In this document: piece by piece, positions 1-9,947 of the stretch
Layout of the letters: each line of letters begins with the position of its first letter
Position numbering within the stretch: position 1 is the stretch's first letter
Made by a program: the position numbers and the translations under genes
Origin: Leptospira congkakensis
GTDB lineage: Bacteria > Spirochaetota > Leptospiria > Leptospirales > Leptospiraceae
Assembly (NCBI RefSeq): GCF_004770265.1
Contig: NZ_RQGQ01000004.1
Span: forward strand, 929,725-993,724
Direction: 5' to 3'
Length of the DNA: 64,000 nt
The notes under the pieces: model-generated
Told to the model about the DNA's origin: nothing
What the model saw: only the letters and a program-made list of their open reading frames with translations
Databases searched by the model: none

Positions 1-1977
1 AAAAGACCAAACCAGTGGCAAAGGATAGGCCTCACCAGAACCTTCATGTTTGATGATGACTTGTGATGGATAGTCCTTGGGATCAGCTGGACTGAGTCCT
101 TTGTTTCCAAATCCACGGCGAACATGTTTTAGGTGGACGGTCTCTCCTTTTTTAAATAGGGTTCTATCAAGCACAATAGATTTGATTTCTTTCGAATGGC
201 CTGTAGAGGTACTTGGCAATTGGTAACGCCAACTTTCAATTCCTTTGTCCCAAGTGCTTGAGGTAAAACTAATATCATCATTTTTTTGAACAAAGATGGT
301 AAGCCCTGAACCTAACTCATGATAACCACAATAAGGAACCTCTTGGAAATTTAAATTTCCAAATAACATACTTCCGTCTTTTCCGGTGATCCCTGCCCCA
401 CGTAAGTTTCCCTTACAGTCCAAAATTTTAATTTGGACTCCCGACTCCGGTAGGCCTTGGTCTAAGTTTGTAACCCAAACTAGACTTGTATCCTTTCCCC
501 ATTTAAAATGAGCCGAAAGGTTTGTGACCAGAGCCGCACTTGATACATACATCTTACCTTTTTTTTCAAGAAGGTTATTTCCAAGGATATCACTTGCTAG
601 TTCTACCACATAAAACCCTGGTGTTTCCAAAGGAATCCCCACCACTTCCATTGGTTTTTTCCCATTGGGTTTAGGAAGAGTGAAAGAAGAAATACTAGCG
701 GATGTAGGTGGATTTTGGAATACAGATTGTTCTCTTTCTCTAGTGGCTAAAACTTGAAACCATTTTTGAATTTCTAAGATGTCCATTGTCTTTTGGGTTT
801 TGCCACCAACACCAAGAGAAACCGATTTTAAAGGGAGGTTTGCTTCTAAATTCCGAAGCGTGACAGGTAACGCAGGTTTGGCTTTGGATTCCAAAATTCC
901 AAATTTTGCACTGAATTTTGCCAGCGGTGGAAACTCATCCGTTTTAAACTTTAAAGGAAAAGAGGTTTGGTTCGACAAACTTCTGTTTGTATCATCGACA
1001 ATTTCTGGAATTCGAATTTCGAATTCAGTATTTTCGGGAAAAGGCCCAGGAAAACTTACCCATTCATAAAACTCGTTTCCTTTTTCTGTAAAAGGAGACA
1101 TGGGATATTCTTTTCCATCTTTAGAAACCAATTTGATTTTTTGTAATAAAGAAATTGGCACCGCCGAACTAAAAGAAAGCGATACAGGTAGAATTGGAAT
1201 ACAATCTGCTTTTGCATTGACTCTTTCACAACTGAACCTAACAGAAAACACTGGCCTTACCGTAAAAGGTATGACTTCATCTTCTCTGATCTCACCACCC
1301 CAAACGGATTTCGTTCCTTTTCCCAGTACCAATTGGATTTGTCTTTCCGGTAAAAAGGTTTGTTTGGATTTTAAAAGAATTGTTTCTTCTTTGTCTGTAT
1401 CCCCTGTAGATTTAAGAATCGCTTTCCGATCCGTTCCCGTAACAAGAACAATCGGGATCCGGTTTCCTAATTCTTCCGAACGAAAGTAAACATACTTTTG
1501 AAACGAAGCTAAGTCCGGTTTCGCATCTAAATGCAGAATGAAAATCTGGTCTTCGGTGATAGAAGCGCCGTTATACGGAGTGGAATACTGGACAGAAGGT
1601 CCACCTGTATGGAATGAAAATTTACGTTCCCCTTGCACGTTTTCTCCACTTAAGGTTTTTGTTCCCTCTTTTAAATCAAAGGAACATTCAACTCCCCCAG
1701 GAACTTCTTTTTCAAATTCATAAACCCAAGTTGTGGAATCAAGGAAACGACTGGTTCCCGGAAGTGGACACTGGATTTGAAAGATATCCACCTTCGGTCG
1801 AATGTCCCCAAGGGTTACCATTGGTTTTGTGAACCGAACAGTCACCTGTTTCGGTTGTTTGACAAATCCATTTGGGGTAAAAAATTCGATGCTGGCTGGT
1901 TGGCTTTGTGTGAAATCAGAACGAACCAAACAGAGGAAAAGGAGTAAAAGAACAGGATACCGAAACCGGAGGAACAT
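1..1977 (-). CDS. Alpha-2-macroglobulin-like protein (N-terminal 659 codons; 3' end beyond the window)
   Basis: I read one open frame without stops from an ATG to the window edge. The protein starts with a hydrophobic signal segment (residues 5-20). Several beta-sandwich-like segments follow, and near residues 601-620 there is the macroglobulin strand DRTLFKKGETVHLK. That string, and the upstream FLPERQIQLVLGKGTKSVWGG, resemble bacterial A2M proteins of the YfhM type, which are thought to trap foreign proteases in the periplasm. The thioester (CxEQ) region, if present, would lie in the missing C-terminal part, so trapping chemistry cannot be judged. A bacterial A2M often sits beside pbpC, which would be off the left edge. 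The frame is identified with good confidence, the exact function less so. Confidence 0.72.
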   Translation of the reverse strand, partial: MFLRFRYPVLLLLFLCLVRSDFTQSQPASIEFFTPNGFVKQPKQVTVRFTKPMVTLGDIRPKVDIFQIQCPLPGTSRFLDSTTWVYEFEKEVPGGVECSFDLKEGTKTLSGENVQGERKFSFHTGGPSVQYSTPYNGASITEDQIFILHLDAKPDLASFQKYVYFRSEELGNRIPIVLVTGTDRKAILKSTGDTDKEETILLKSKQTFLPERQIQLVLGKGTKSVWGGEIREDEVIPFTVRPVFSVRFSCERVNAKADCIPILPVSLSFSSAVPISLLQKIKLVSKDGKEYPMSPFTEKGNEFYEWVSFPGPFPENTEFEIRIPEIVDDTNRSLSNQTSFPLKFKTDEFPPLAKFSAKFGILESKAKPALPVTLRNLEANLPLKSVSLGVGGKTQKTMDILEIQKWFQVLATREREQSVFQNPPTSASISSFTLPKPNGKKPMEVVGIPLETPGFYVVELASDILGNNLLEKKGKMYVSSAALVTNLSAHFKWGKDTSLVWVTNLDQGLPESGVQIKILDCKGNLRGAGITGKDGSMLFGNLNFQEVPYCGYHELGSGLTIFVQKNDDISFTSSTWDKGIESWRYQLPSTSTGHSKEIKSIVLDRTLFKKGETVHLKHVRRGFGNKGLSPADPKDYPSQVIIKHEGSGEAYPLPLVWSF

Positions 1978-2319
1978 GGAGAGAATTTAGGAAGAGGAAT
2001 TGGTTTGGAAAGAAAAAAAAGAAAATCAGGGATATTGACCCCTCCCTGCGGGTATCATAAGGAGAAACATCTATGAACAATATTTAGACCCTAGAGCATT
2101 GAAAAAGGTTTCCAATTACTAGAAAACTTTCCAACGGGACTTCCTTTTTGGCCTAAAATTTCAGGGAGAAAGCAACGACAAAAAAATCTTCTTTTTTGTC
2201 GGTAAACTTCGTTTCTTCTGAAAGGACAGGATATACAAACCCAAAACATAGAAATATCTCGACATAGAGATACCTCTTAAAAACTCATTAAGAGAAATTT
2301 CATTATAACAGTGAAATAC
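1978..2319. other. Gene-free stretch between the A2M-like gene and kdpE
   Basis: No credible ORF is present. The stretch holds a cluster of short inverted repeats downstream of kdpE (TATCTC/GAGATA at 2255-2272, CTCTTAA/TTAAGAG at 2274-2294, ATTTCA/TGAAAT at 2297-2317) and the longer AT-rich hairpin listed separately. A possible promoter for the A2M-like gene, read on the minus strand, has TTGTTC at 2080-2075 and TATGAT at 2059-2054, but the 15-nt spacer is short, so this is weak. Confidence 0.4.
2176..2201 (-). terminator. Hairpin at the end of the kdp operon
   Basis: Ten-base arms CGACAAAAAA and TTTTTTGTCG flank a 6-nt loop. The stem is AT-rich with CGAC/GTCG at its base, so it could work in either direction. 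It lies about 120 nt after the kdpE stop. Only the inverted repeat is seen; terminator function is inferred. Confidence 0.45.
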
Positions 2320-3030
2320 TTAAACTCGCGATTGGTTTAACCAACGATACCCAATTCCAGGTTCAGTGATTAAAAATTTAGGATCACCAGGAGAATCTTC
2401 AATTTTTTTTCTAAGTTGAGTGATATGAACTCTTAGCGAATTCATTTCATTTAACGCCTGTTCTCCCCAAATTTGTTTGATTAAAACATCATGAGTGATT
2501 GCTTTACCTGAATTTTTGATTAAAAAAGTCAAGATTTGAAATTCAGTTGGTGTCAATCGAATCTGATTATGATTTTTGATGACCTGGTGATTGACAAAAT
2601 CCACAACTAAACCCGCATTTTCCCAATTGGGAGGTGTTTCATCCGTTGGAAGTCGTCGGAGTGCCGTCCGAATCCTTGCTAGTAACTCACCCATACTAAA
2701 TGGTTTTGTAATATAATCATCTGCACCAGCATCAAGTAAGGATATTTTATCTTCCTCAGAACTCATCACTGACAAAACAATAAAAGGAATTTCTGAAAAA
2801 TTACGAACCTCTTTGATAACTTCCAAACCAGAACCGTCAGGAAGTTGTAAATCCAGTAATACTAATTTTGGAGAATTTAAAGCAACAGATTCAATGGCTT
2901 CTTTTTTAGATATGGCTTCAATCGTTTGGTAACCCTTTGCCTCCAATGCGATGCGTAACATCTTTCGAATGGCACCATCATCATCAACAAGTAGAATCAA
3001 ATCTTTCCCCATAAGAAAATGTTTGTTCAA
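2320..3030 (-). CDS. kdpE: KdpE, OmpR/PhoB-type response regulator of K+ uptake
   Basis: A receiver domain (residues 9-125) has the acidic pair D16-D17, the phospho-acceptor D60 in VLLDLQLPDG, S87 and K109 in YITKPF. A winged-helix DNA-binding domain follows (about 133-232) with the usual TPTEFQILTFL start and the LRVHITQLRKKI recognition helix. It lies directly after kdpD in the kdp operon and should be phosphorylated by that kinase to activate kdpABC. The listed start is a TTG that overlaps the kdpD TGA stop. The first ATG lies six codons further in (3012) and is an equally good start; neither has a clear Shine-Dalgarno sequence. Confidence 0.93.
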   Translation of the reverse strand: MNKHFLMGKDLILLVDDDGAIRKMLRIALEAKGYQTIEAISKKEAIESVALNSPKLVLLDLQLPDGSGLEVIKEVRNFSEIPFIVLSVMSSEEDKISLLDAGADDYITKPFSMGELLARIRTALRRLPTDETPPNWENAGLVVDFVNHQVIKNHNQIRLTPTEFQILTFLIKNSGKAITHDVLIKQIWGEQALNEMNSLRVHITQLRKKIEDSPGDPKFLITEPGIGYRWLNQSRV

Positions 3031-5600
3031 AAATTAGGAATGTCAATGACAAACCTCGCACCACCATCTTTTCGATTCATCGCGTCAATGCTCCCTCCGT
3101 GTAACTCTATGATTGATTTAGATATTGCAAGACCAAGGCCTGTCCCAATTTTCCCAGAAGACTCACCTCTATAAAACTTTTGGAAAATTCGGGAAGAATC
3201 AAATGGCAATCCATTCCCATTGTCTTCCACAATCCATTGCAATGAATTTTCCGTTTTTACCAATGATATCCATATTATTGAATCCTTTTGGGTATAAATA
3301 CAGGCATTATAGAGCAAATTAAAAATTGCATGAGAAAAAAGCACACGATCCAACTCAATAGGGAAATCCAAATCATTTAATAGAATTTTGATTGTATGAT
3401 TGGTTTTATTTTTTCCTAAGTAAGATATTGAATCATGAATGATCTCAGAGGGATAAACTTTTTCTTTCTTTAAAGCCAAAGAACCCGATTCAATTCGACT
3501 GATATCAAGTAAATTTCCCAAAAGTAAATTCAAAACCAAAGAACTCTCTTGAATTTCCTCAACCAAATCTTTTCTAGCATTTGGATCTGCATCAATTTCC
3601 GGATCTAACAAAGCGGAAGCGGATCCTTGAATGGACGTAAGTGGAGTTTTTAATTCATGTGATAAGGAATTAAAAATTAAATTGTATAATTTTTCAGATT
3701 CTTTCAGTAAAAAATTCTTTTTAGAATCTTCAGAAAGAATGTCTCTATCTAATGCCAGCGCCACTTGGTTTGCCACCGTGTTTAACAAAATCTCTTTTTC
3801 TAAACTTGGTTCTTCATTCGATACGACATTGATGACACCGGTGATCCCTCCCGGCGAAACTAAGGGATAAAATGTTGCATTTGCCAAAGATAATGTTTCC
3901 GTATATTTACCGGCAGGTTTCCCATTCTTTATAGTCCAAGTTGCAACTGCTAAATCTTTGGCATCTTCAATAGTGGGAGAAAACTCTCCAGCTTGGTAAA
4001 AATGAAGTTTCACAGGGAAAGGGAAAATTCGTTTAAAAAATGCCTCACCAGTTTTGATAATCTCCGATGCAGTAGATGTTTTCGAAAGATTCCTTGTGAG
4101 TTCGTATAGAATAGAAAGTTTATCCTCTCTTGACCTAAGTTTTGATTCATTCTTTTTAAGCCTTGCCGTTAAACTTCCGTTAATAAGAGCAATCAACATA
4201 AAAATAACAAACATCAAAGCATCTTCTAACTTTGAAATGTAAAAAGTATAAAGAGGTGGAATAAACAAAAAATTCCAAAAAGATGCAGAAAGAATGGCTG
4301 CGAGTAATACTGGACCTCTACTAAAAAACATTCCAAGCACAGCCACATAAAATAAATACAAAATAGAAACGGTCCAATAACCAATATATGAAATCAGGAA
4401 ATAATTACAAAAAGTTACAATTGAAGTTAAAACAAAGACAGAGAGGTATTGCCGAATTCCAGAGGATGGGATTAGTTTTTTATAAAAATCTAATTGGAAT
4501 CTTTGATCCTCTAAGTATGGAACAATGATGATCTCTATATCTCGAAGTTGTTTGATGATTTTAGTAGAAATATTTTTTTGAAAAAAGTCCCCAAAAAAAT
4601 TCTTTTTTGAACCACCAATCACCAAACGGTTGATTCTTTTTTCTCTGACAGTTGTAACAATTCCAAAAACTGGATCCACTTCAAAGGAGTGAACCACTTC
4701 TGCACCTAACTCTTTAGCAAAGCGAATATGGGAACGAATAAAATTTGCGGCTTCTACACTTTTCTCTTCATCGTTCTCAGAAAAAAAAGCATACAATTCT
4801 GAATTTCTTTCTAGAGCCAATTTTTTTGCATAACGAAGTAAGGTTTTAGAATGAGGGCTTGCCGAGATAGCGACAAGAATTCTTTCTCTTCCTTGAGGCA
4901 TTCGTTTTTCTACATACTTTGCAGTGTATGACAAAGACAATTCACGTAAGTAGGTTAAATTTTCTTTTCGAAAAAAGTTTTCTTTGGCAGAAATGATTTT
5001 TTCAGGTATATACACTTTCCCTTCAGACAACCGCTTCAACAATTCATCTGGAATGATATCAATTAATACAAGTTCATCTGCCCTTTCTAAAATACTATCA
5101 GGTATGGTTTCTTTGACCTGGCTTTGGATGATTTTTTCAATGGAGTCAACTTGGCTTTCTAAATGTTGTACGTTGACAGTGGAAAGAACATTAATTCCCG
5201 CATCTAACAACGAAAAAACATCTTGGTATCTTTTTTTATTAATGGAACCTGGGATATTGGTATGAGCTAGTTCATCAACCAATACATAACTTGGTTTTTC
5301 TTTAAGGATACGTTCGACATCCATTTCCTCCCATATCTTTTCTCTATATTCGATTGTTTTGAGAGGAACCCATTCGAGTCCCTCTACCAATGCCTTCGTT
5401 TCTTCTCTTCCATGACTCTCAACGATGCCAACTTTTACATCTTCTCCATCTTCCTTTAGGTGATGCGCCTCAGTTAACATTGCATAGGTTTTACCAACAC
5501 CAGGTGACATTCCAAAATATACTTTCAGAATCCCTTTTTTCTTTGGTTCTTCCTGATTGGCTAAGGAAAGAAAATCTTCTGGGCGTTTTCCTTCATTCAT
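3027..5600 (-). CDS. kdpD: KdpD, sensor histidine kinase for K+ limitation and turgor
   Basis: The full KdpD architecture is visible in 857 residues. The N-terminal KdpD domain carries a Walker A motif GMSPGVGKT (30-38) and the VDELAHTN segment. A universal-stress-like domain follows (about 245-365), then four close membrane helices (about 380-480) and a GAF-like linker. The DHp helix has the phospho-acceptor H648 in SHELKTPLTS. The HATPase has an N-box near 760, DNGNG (793-797) and GTGLGL (819-824). It senses low K+ and phosphorylates KdpE. Its ATG overlaps the end of kdpC by 8 nt, which indicates translational coupling. It is slightly shorter than the E. coli protein (894 residues) and nothing essential is missing. 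Confidence 0.96.
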   Translation of the reverse strand: MNEGKRPEDFLSLANQEEPKKKGILKVYFGMSPGVGKTYAMLTEAHHLKEDGEDVKVGIVESHGREETKALVEGLEWVPLKTIEYREKIWEEMDVERILKEKPSYVLVDELAHTNIPGSINKKRYQDVFSLLDAGINVLSTVNVQHLESQVDSIEKIIQSQVKETIPDSILERADELVLIDIIPDELLKRLSEGKVYIPEKIISAKENFFRKENLTYLRELSLSYTAKYVEKRMPQGRERILVAISASPHSKTLLRYAKKLALERNSELYAFFSENDEEKSVEAANFIRSHIRFAKELGAEVVHSFEVDPVFGIVTTVREKRINRLVIGGSKKNFFGDFFQKNISTKIIKQLRDIEIIIVPYLEDQRFQLDFYKKLIPSSGIRQYLSVFVLTSIVTFCNYFLISYIGYWTVSILYLFYVAVLGMFFSRGPVLLAAILSASFWNFLFIPPLYTFYISKLEDALMFVIFMLIALINGSLTARLKKNESKLRSREDKLSILYELTRNLSKTSTASEIIKTGEAFFKRIFPFPVKLHFYQAGEFSPTIEDAKDLAVATWTIKNGKPAGKYTETLSLANATFYPLVSPGGITGVINVVSNEEPSLEKEILLNTVANQVALALDRDILSEDSKKNFLLKESEKLYNLIFNSLSHELKTPLTSIQGSASALLDPEIDADPNARKDLVEEIQESSLVLNLLLGNLLDISRIESGSLALKKEKVYPSEIIHDSISYLGKNKTNHTIKILLNDLDFPIELDRVLFSHAIFNLLYNACIYTQKDSIIWISLVKTENSLQWIVEDNGNGLPFDSSRIFQKFYRGESSGKIGTGLGLAISKSIIELHGGSIDAMNRKDGGARFVIDIPNF

Positions 5601-6171
5601 ATTTCATTTCTTTCCAAGATACATTCAGTTTTGTAACATTCACTCGCTCTGTACCGAAAATTCCTAATATAGGATATTCTGTATTTTTATTAATCAACTC
5701 ATTTAAAACTTTGAGTGGGAAATTGAATTTTCGGCTAAGATAGAATGCCTGTTCCTTCGCGCATCCCACCGAAATATGTGGATCAAGTCCAGATCCTGAG
5801 CCATACAACAATTCAGAACAAACTTGAGAATCAATGCCCAAAGTTTCCAAATCGAATTTCCTTTTTTCTACTAACGTTTTTAAATCGAAACTAGAAGGAC
5901 TTAAATTTGAGGCTCCACTTGGTAGCGTATGATAATTTGCTGCACTCGGACGATACAAAAACAAAGATTCTGTATTTATCTTTTGTGCAAGTAGTTCTGA
6001 TCCGATTACATTTCCTTGAAAAACAACCAAACTTCCGTTTGCCTTAAAAGGAAATAAAGATTGAGCGAGTCCCGTTACCGAAAGTGGATACAAAAGTCCC
6101 AAACCAATAATGGATAGAAAAAAGAATCGAATGGCAATTTCCCATTGGTTCGATGTTTCGTTCGACTTCAT
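5593..6171 (-). CDS. kdpC: KdpC, accessory subunit of the K+-transporting ATPase
   Basis: The 192-residue protein has one N-terminal membrane helix (about 14-36) followed by an extracytoplasmic domain. It carries the family signatures GSELLAQK and GSGLDPHIS, the latter near residue 130. KdpC sits between KdpA and KdpB and raises the ATP affinity of the KdpFABC complex. The gene starts in an ATGA overlap with the kdpB stop and ends inside kdpD. Length and motifs are normal. Confidence 0.96.
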   Translation of the reverse strand: MKSNETSNQWEIAIRFFFLSIIGLGLLYPLSVTGLAQSLFPFKANGSLVVFQGNVIGSELLAQKINTESLFLYRPSAANYHTLPSGASNLSPSSFDLKTLVEKRKFDLETLGIDSQVCSELLYGSGSGLDPHISVGCAKEQAFYLSRKFNFPLKVLNELINKNTEYPILGIFGTERVNVTKLNVSWKEMKYE

Positions 6172-8222
6172 AAAGATCCTCCAGAAATCATTAAGTCAAT
6201 GAGTTTGATTCCTAAAAATGGAAAAACCATTCCCCCTCCACCATAAATCAGAAAATTTCTAAGTAACGCGGAATCAGGAGACTTAGGAACATATTTCACT
6301 CCACGAAGGGCAAGTGGGATGAGGATTGGAATCACAAGTGCATTGAATATCACTGCTGCTAAAATCGCATGATCAGGACTTGATAAATGCATGATATTGA
6401 GTGGAGCTAAAGGCAAAAACAAAGCTGGTAGAATGGCAAAATATTTGGCGACATCATTAGCAATACTAAAAGTAGTCAGCGCCCCGCGAGTCATTAGAAG
6501 TTGTTTGCCAATTTCTACAATTTCAATGAGTTTACTTGGGTTACTGTCTAAATCGATCATATTCCCAGCTTCTCTTGCTGTTTGGGTACCCGTATTCATC
6601 GCTACCCCAACATCCGATTGAGCAAGAGCCGGTGCATCATTGGTTCCATCTCCAATCATCGCCACCAAATACCCGTTTGATTGTTCTTCTCGAATGCGTT
6701 TTAGTTTTGCTTCTGGTGTAGCTTCTGCTATAAAATCATCCACACCGGCTTCTGCGGCTATAGCAGCAGCCGTAAGTGGATTATCACCAGTGATCATCAC
6801 TGTGCGAATCCCCATCCTTCTTAAAGTAGCAAATCGTTCTTTTAGTCCTCCTTTGACAATATCTTTTAATTCAATCAGACCGAGGATTCGTTCACCCTCA
6901 GCGACAAATATAGGAGTACTCCCTCTTTTAGAAATCTCATCCGATATTTTTTGTATGGATTCAGGAACGGTTCCACCTAAAGACTCTATATATTTTTTAA
7001 TCGAATCGGATGCACCTTTCCGAATATTCCGAATCAATTTCCCGTTTTCATAAATCTCTACTCCACTCATCCTTGTTGAGGCTGAAAAGGGAATCCAACG
7101 AACATCTAACGATATTAAATTTCTTTCACGAATCGCATATTTTTGTTTGGCGAGAACTACAATCGATCTTCCTTCCGGTGTTTCATCAGATAGTGATGAT
7201 AGTTGGCTCGCATCCGCAAGGTCCTCCTCGTTAACACCAACCGCAGGATAAAAACTATGAGCTTCCCTATTTCCTAAAGTGATTGTTCCCGTTTTATCTA
7301 ACAACAAAACATGAATGTCGCCTGCTGCTTCCACAGCCTTTCCACTTTTCGCAATGACATTACAGCGAATCAACCTTTCCATCCCTGAAATCCCAATGGC
7401 ACTTAAGAGTGCAGCAATTGTGGTTGGGATCAAACAAACAAATAAAGCAAGCCAAACAGAAAAATCAAAATTCCAATTTTGTCCAATTTGCGATCCAACA
7501 AAATTGGCAATGGGGATCATAGAAAGAACAGTTAACAAAAATAAAACAGTAAGTGCAAAAAGAACAATTCCTAAGGCAATTTCGTTCGGTGTTTTTTGTC
7601 TAGTGGCTCCTTCAATCATTGTGATCATTTTATCAATAAAACTCTCACCAGGTTTTGTTGTAATTTTTATGTATAAATGATCCGAGATTACTCGAGTTCC
7701 CCCAGTGACTGCTGACCGGTCCCCACCACTTTCTCGAATCACAGGAGCAGACTCTCCCGTCACCGCTGATTCATCGACACTCGCAATTCCAAAAACCACC
7801 TCTCCGTCACCAGGAATTGTATCTCCTGCTTTGACATAAACGATATCATTGACTTTTAATTCACTGGAAATGATTTCTTTGAAATTTAAATCACCGACAG
7901 AATCTACTTTTTTAGAAATTGTTTTGGATCTTGTTTTTCGTAGACTATCGGCTCTTGCTTTTCCTCTTCCTTCTGCAACACTTTCGGCAAAGTTTGCAAA
8001 AAACAAAGTGATGAGAAGCCAAAAGAAAATAGGCAATTCGTTATGGAAAGGAATCCCCGATCCATAATAATATAATATTTGTAAAAATAAAATGGAAGTT
8101 CCAATCCATACGGTTGCCATCACGGGATTGGAAAAAGCATATTTGGGAGAGAACTTTCGAATCGCAACCGTAAGTGATACAATGAAAAGTTCTTTTGATA
8201 TTAGATTTTTTGAATTTACCAT
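6168..8222 (-). CDS. kdpB: KdpB, P-type ATPase subunit of the K+ pump
   Basis: This is a P-type ATPase of 684 residues with TGES (155-158) in the actuator domain, the membrane IPTT motif (about 265-268), the phosphorylation motif DKTGT (D309), and [16 protein letters not shown] of the P domain. These are all catalytic elements of the class IA K+ pump. It hydrolyses ATP to drive K+ through the KdpA pathway in the inner membrane. It follows kdpA by 9 nt and overlaps kdpC by 4 nt. The first residues form a short hydrophilic tail before the first helix near residue 37. Identification is secure. Confidence 0.97.
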   Translation of the reverse strand: MVNSKNLISKELFIVSLTVAIRKFSPKYAFSNPVMATVWIGTSILFLQILYYYGSGIPFHNELPIFFWLLITLFFANFAESVAEGRGKARADSLRKTRSKTISKKVDSVGDLNFKEIISSELKVNDIVYVKAGDTIPGDGEVVFGIASVDESAVTGESAPVIRESGGDRSAVTGGTRVISDHLYIKITTKPGESFIDKMITMIEGATRQKTPNEIALGIVLFALTVLFLLTVLSMIPIANFVGSQIGQNWNFDFSVWLALFVCLIPTTIAALLSAIGISGMERLIRCNVIAKSGKAVEAAGDIHVLLLDKTGTITLGNREAHSFYPAVGVNEEDLADASQLSSLSDETPEGRSIVVLAKQKYAIRERNLISLDVRWIPFSASTRMSGVEIYENGKLIRNIRKGASDSIKKYIESLGGTVPESIQKISDEISKRGSTPIFVAEGERILGLIELKDIVKGGLKERFATLRRMGIRTVMITGDNPLTAAAIAAEAGVDDFIAEATPEAKLKRIREEQSNGYLVAMIGDGTNDAPALAQSDVGVAMNTGTQTAREAGNMIDLDSNPSKLIEIVEIGKQLLMTRGALTTFSIANDVAKYFAILPALFLPLAPLNIMHLSSPDHAILAAVIFNALVIPILIPLALRGVKYVPKSPDSALLRNFLIYGGGGMVFPFLGIKLIDLMISGGSL

Positions 8223-8231
8223 AATTGCCTC

Positions 8232-9869
8232 CTAGAAGAAAATCCCTTTGTTTAAAAGTAAATGTTCCAGTATAGGCCCGAGAGCCAGTACAGGAAAAAA
8301 GGAAAGACCACAAACGATGAGAATCACACTAAAAAGTAAAACTCCAAAAAGTGCCGTATCCAATTTGAAGTTTCCATCAAAAGACTTAGTTGTGGTTTTT
8401 CCACCGAGGCTCCCGGCAACAAGAATCACTGCATAAATCACACTGAATCTTCCCACTAACATAGCGAATCCTAAAGATAAATTTCCCCATAGAGTATCAG
8501 CAGCAAATCCAGCAAAAGCAGAACCATTGTTCCCTGAAGCAGAACTATAAGCATAAAGGATTTGTGATAAGGCATGTGGACCTTTTGCAGAATGACCAGA
8601 CTCTAAAAAAATTGTGATGGCAGAACCAACAAGGATACAAGCAGTAGGAGATAAAATTCCAAACAAAGTCCATTTGATTTCATAACTGCCTATTTTTTTA
8701 CCAAAGTATTCTGGTGTCCGACCAATCATAAGCCCCGACAAAAAAACAGTTAATATCAAAAATAAAAACATTCCATACATTCCCGTTCCCACACCACCAA
8801 AGATAATCTCACCTAACATCATTTGGAAAATAGCAATCCCACCGGCTAAAGGGGAGTAACTATCAAACATAGAATTTACAGAACCATTGGAGGCAGCCGT
8901 TGTTGCGGATAACCAAAGTGAGGATTCGGTCAAACTAAATCTAAATTCCTTTCCCTCCCAAAATCCTAAGTGAAAACTCTCCGAAACATATACGGCAATA
9001 AATCCCAATAGAAAAAATGACAACATTACAAAGAAAATCACCCAAACATGACGAAAAGAGTTTGTTATTTTGCCGTATAAAAACACACAAGAGGCTGGTA
9101 AAAAAAGAATCGAAAACATTTGGATGAAGTTAGAGAGAGGAGTTGGATTTTCAAAAGGATGAGCACTATTCACACCAAAATAACCACCACCATTGGTTCC
9201 AATTTGTTTGATCGCAATCTGTGAAGCGGCAGGCCCCATCGGTATCATTTCATTTCCTCCATCAAAACCCAAACTTTGAATCGGATCCTGAAAAGACTGA
9301 ATGACACCTTGACTCACAAGAAGAATGGAAACAAAAAACGAAATCGGAAGAAGGATATAGAATGTAGAACGAAATAAATCCAACCAAAAATTTCCAAACC
9401 GATTGGTTTTCGTCGATACAACGGCACGACCGACAAAGGCTAAAACAGAAATACCAACACCAGCACTCAGGAAATTTTGCGGAGTGAGTCCAACCATTTG
9501 TGAAAAATAACTGAGCTGGCTTTCACCAGAGTAAGCCTGCCAATTGGTATTTGTAATAAAGGAGATTGTAGTATTGAGTGCAAGATCCCAGTCCATACCG
9601 ACAAGGTGCAAAGGATTCAATGGCAAATAATTTTGAAATTTCAAAATCGAAAATAGAATCCCTGCTCCTAATAAGTGAAAAAGAACAAGGCTGTTTAAAT
9701 ATTGTTTCGGAGTTTGCGAAGGAGGTGCACCAGAAAATAGAAACTGGATCACCTTCTTTTCCAAAGGCAAAGACCCAGCATTCAATACAAATGCCATATA
9801 GTAACCAACAAAGGGTGAAACTAGAATCAGTAACCCTAGATAAAAAGGGAAATAAAGTAATTCAACCAT
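8232..9869 (-). CDS. kdpA: KdpA, K+-binding channel-like subunit
   Basis: A 545-residue polytopic membrane protein with the four selectivity-filter-like repeats of KdpA: SFITNTNWQAYSGES (first), QIGTNGGGYFGVN (second), TTAASNGSVNSM (third) and SASGNNGSAFAG (fourth). It is related to K+ channels and binds K+ with high affinity from the periplasm. It is the first gene of the operon; no kdpF was recognised in front of it. GAGAG stands 9 nt before the ATG and may be the ribosome site. A candidate promoter lies directly upstream. Confidence 0.97.
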   Translation of the reverse strand: MVELLYFPFYLGLLILVSPFVGYYMAFVLNAGSLPLEKKVIQFLFSGAPPSQTPKQYLNSLVLFHLLGAGILFSILKFQNYLPLNPLHLVGMDWDLALNTTISFITNTNWQAYSGESQLSYFSQMVGLTPQNFLSAGVGISVLAFVGRAVVSTKTNRFGNFWLDLFRSTFYILLPISFFVSILLVSQGVIQSFQDPIQSLGFDGGNEMIPMGPAASQIAIKQIGTNGGGYFGVNSAHPFENPTPLSNFIQMFSILFLPASCVFLYGKITNSFRHVWVIFFVMLSFFLLGFIAVYVSESFHLGFWEGKEFRFSLTESSLWLSATTAASNGSVNSMFDSYSPLAGGIAIFQMMLGEIIFGGVGTGMYGMFLFLILTVFLSGLMIGRTPEYFGKKIGSYEIKWTLFGILSPTACILVGSAITIFLESGHSAKGPHALSQILYAYSSASGNNGSAFAGFAADTLWGNLSLGFAMLVGRFSVIYAVILVAGSLGGKTTTKSFDGNFKLDTALFGVLLFSVILIVCGLSFFPVLALGPILEHLLLNKGIFF

Positions 9870-9886
9870 AGAGAAATTCTCTCATG

Positions 9887-9914
9887 ATTCTAAGTCTTCG
9901 TAAATATCTCCCAA
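9887..9914 (-). promoter_or_regulatory. Candidate sigma70-type promoter of the kdp operon
   Basis: On the minus strand, TTGGGA (9914-9909) and TAGAAT (9892-9887) are separated by 16 nt, about 17 nt ahead of the kdpA ATG. That leaves a very short leader. A 13-nt palindrome AGAGAAATTCTCT (9870-9882) sits between the -10 element and the start codon. Sequence match only; KdpE binding is not assigned. Confidence 0.4.
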
Positions 9915-9947
9915 CTTAAGGAGAATGGAAATCACATTAAGAAAGGA

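Noticed and set aside
779..1990. Plus-strand frames opposite the A2M-like gene
   Set aside because: Their translations have no family likeness and the minus-strand frame is open throughout with clear macroglobulin motifs.
9870..9947. Possible kdpF in the gap ahead of kdpA
   Set aside because: Only a 17-codon GTG frame is available, and its sequence (ISILLKLGDIYEDLES) lacks the long hydrophobic stretch of KdpF.
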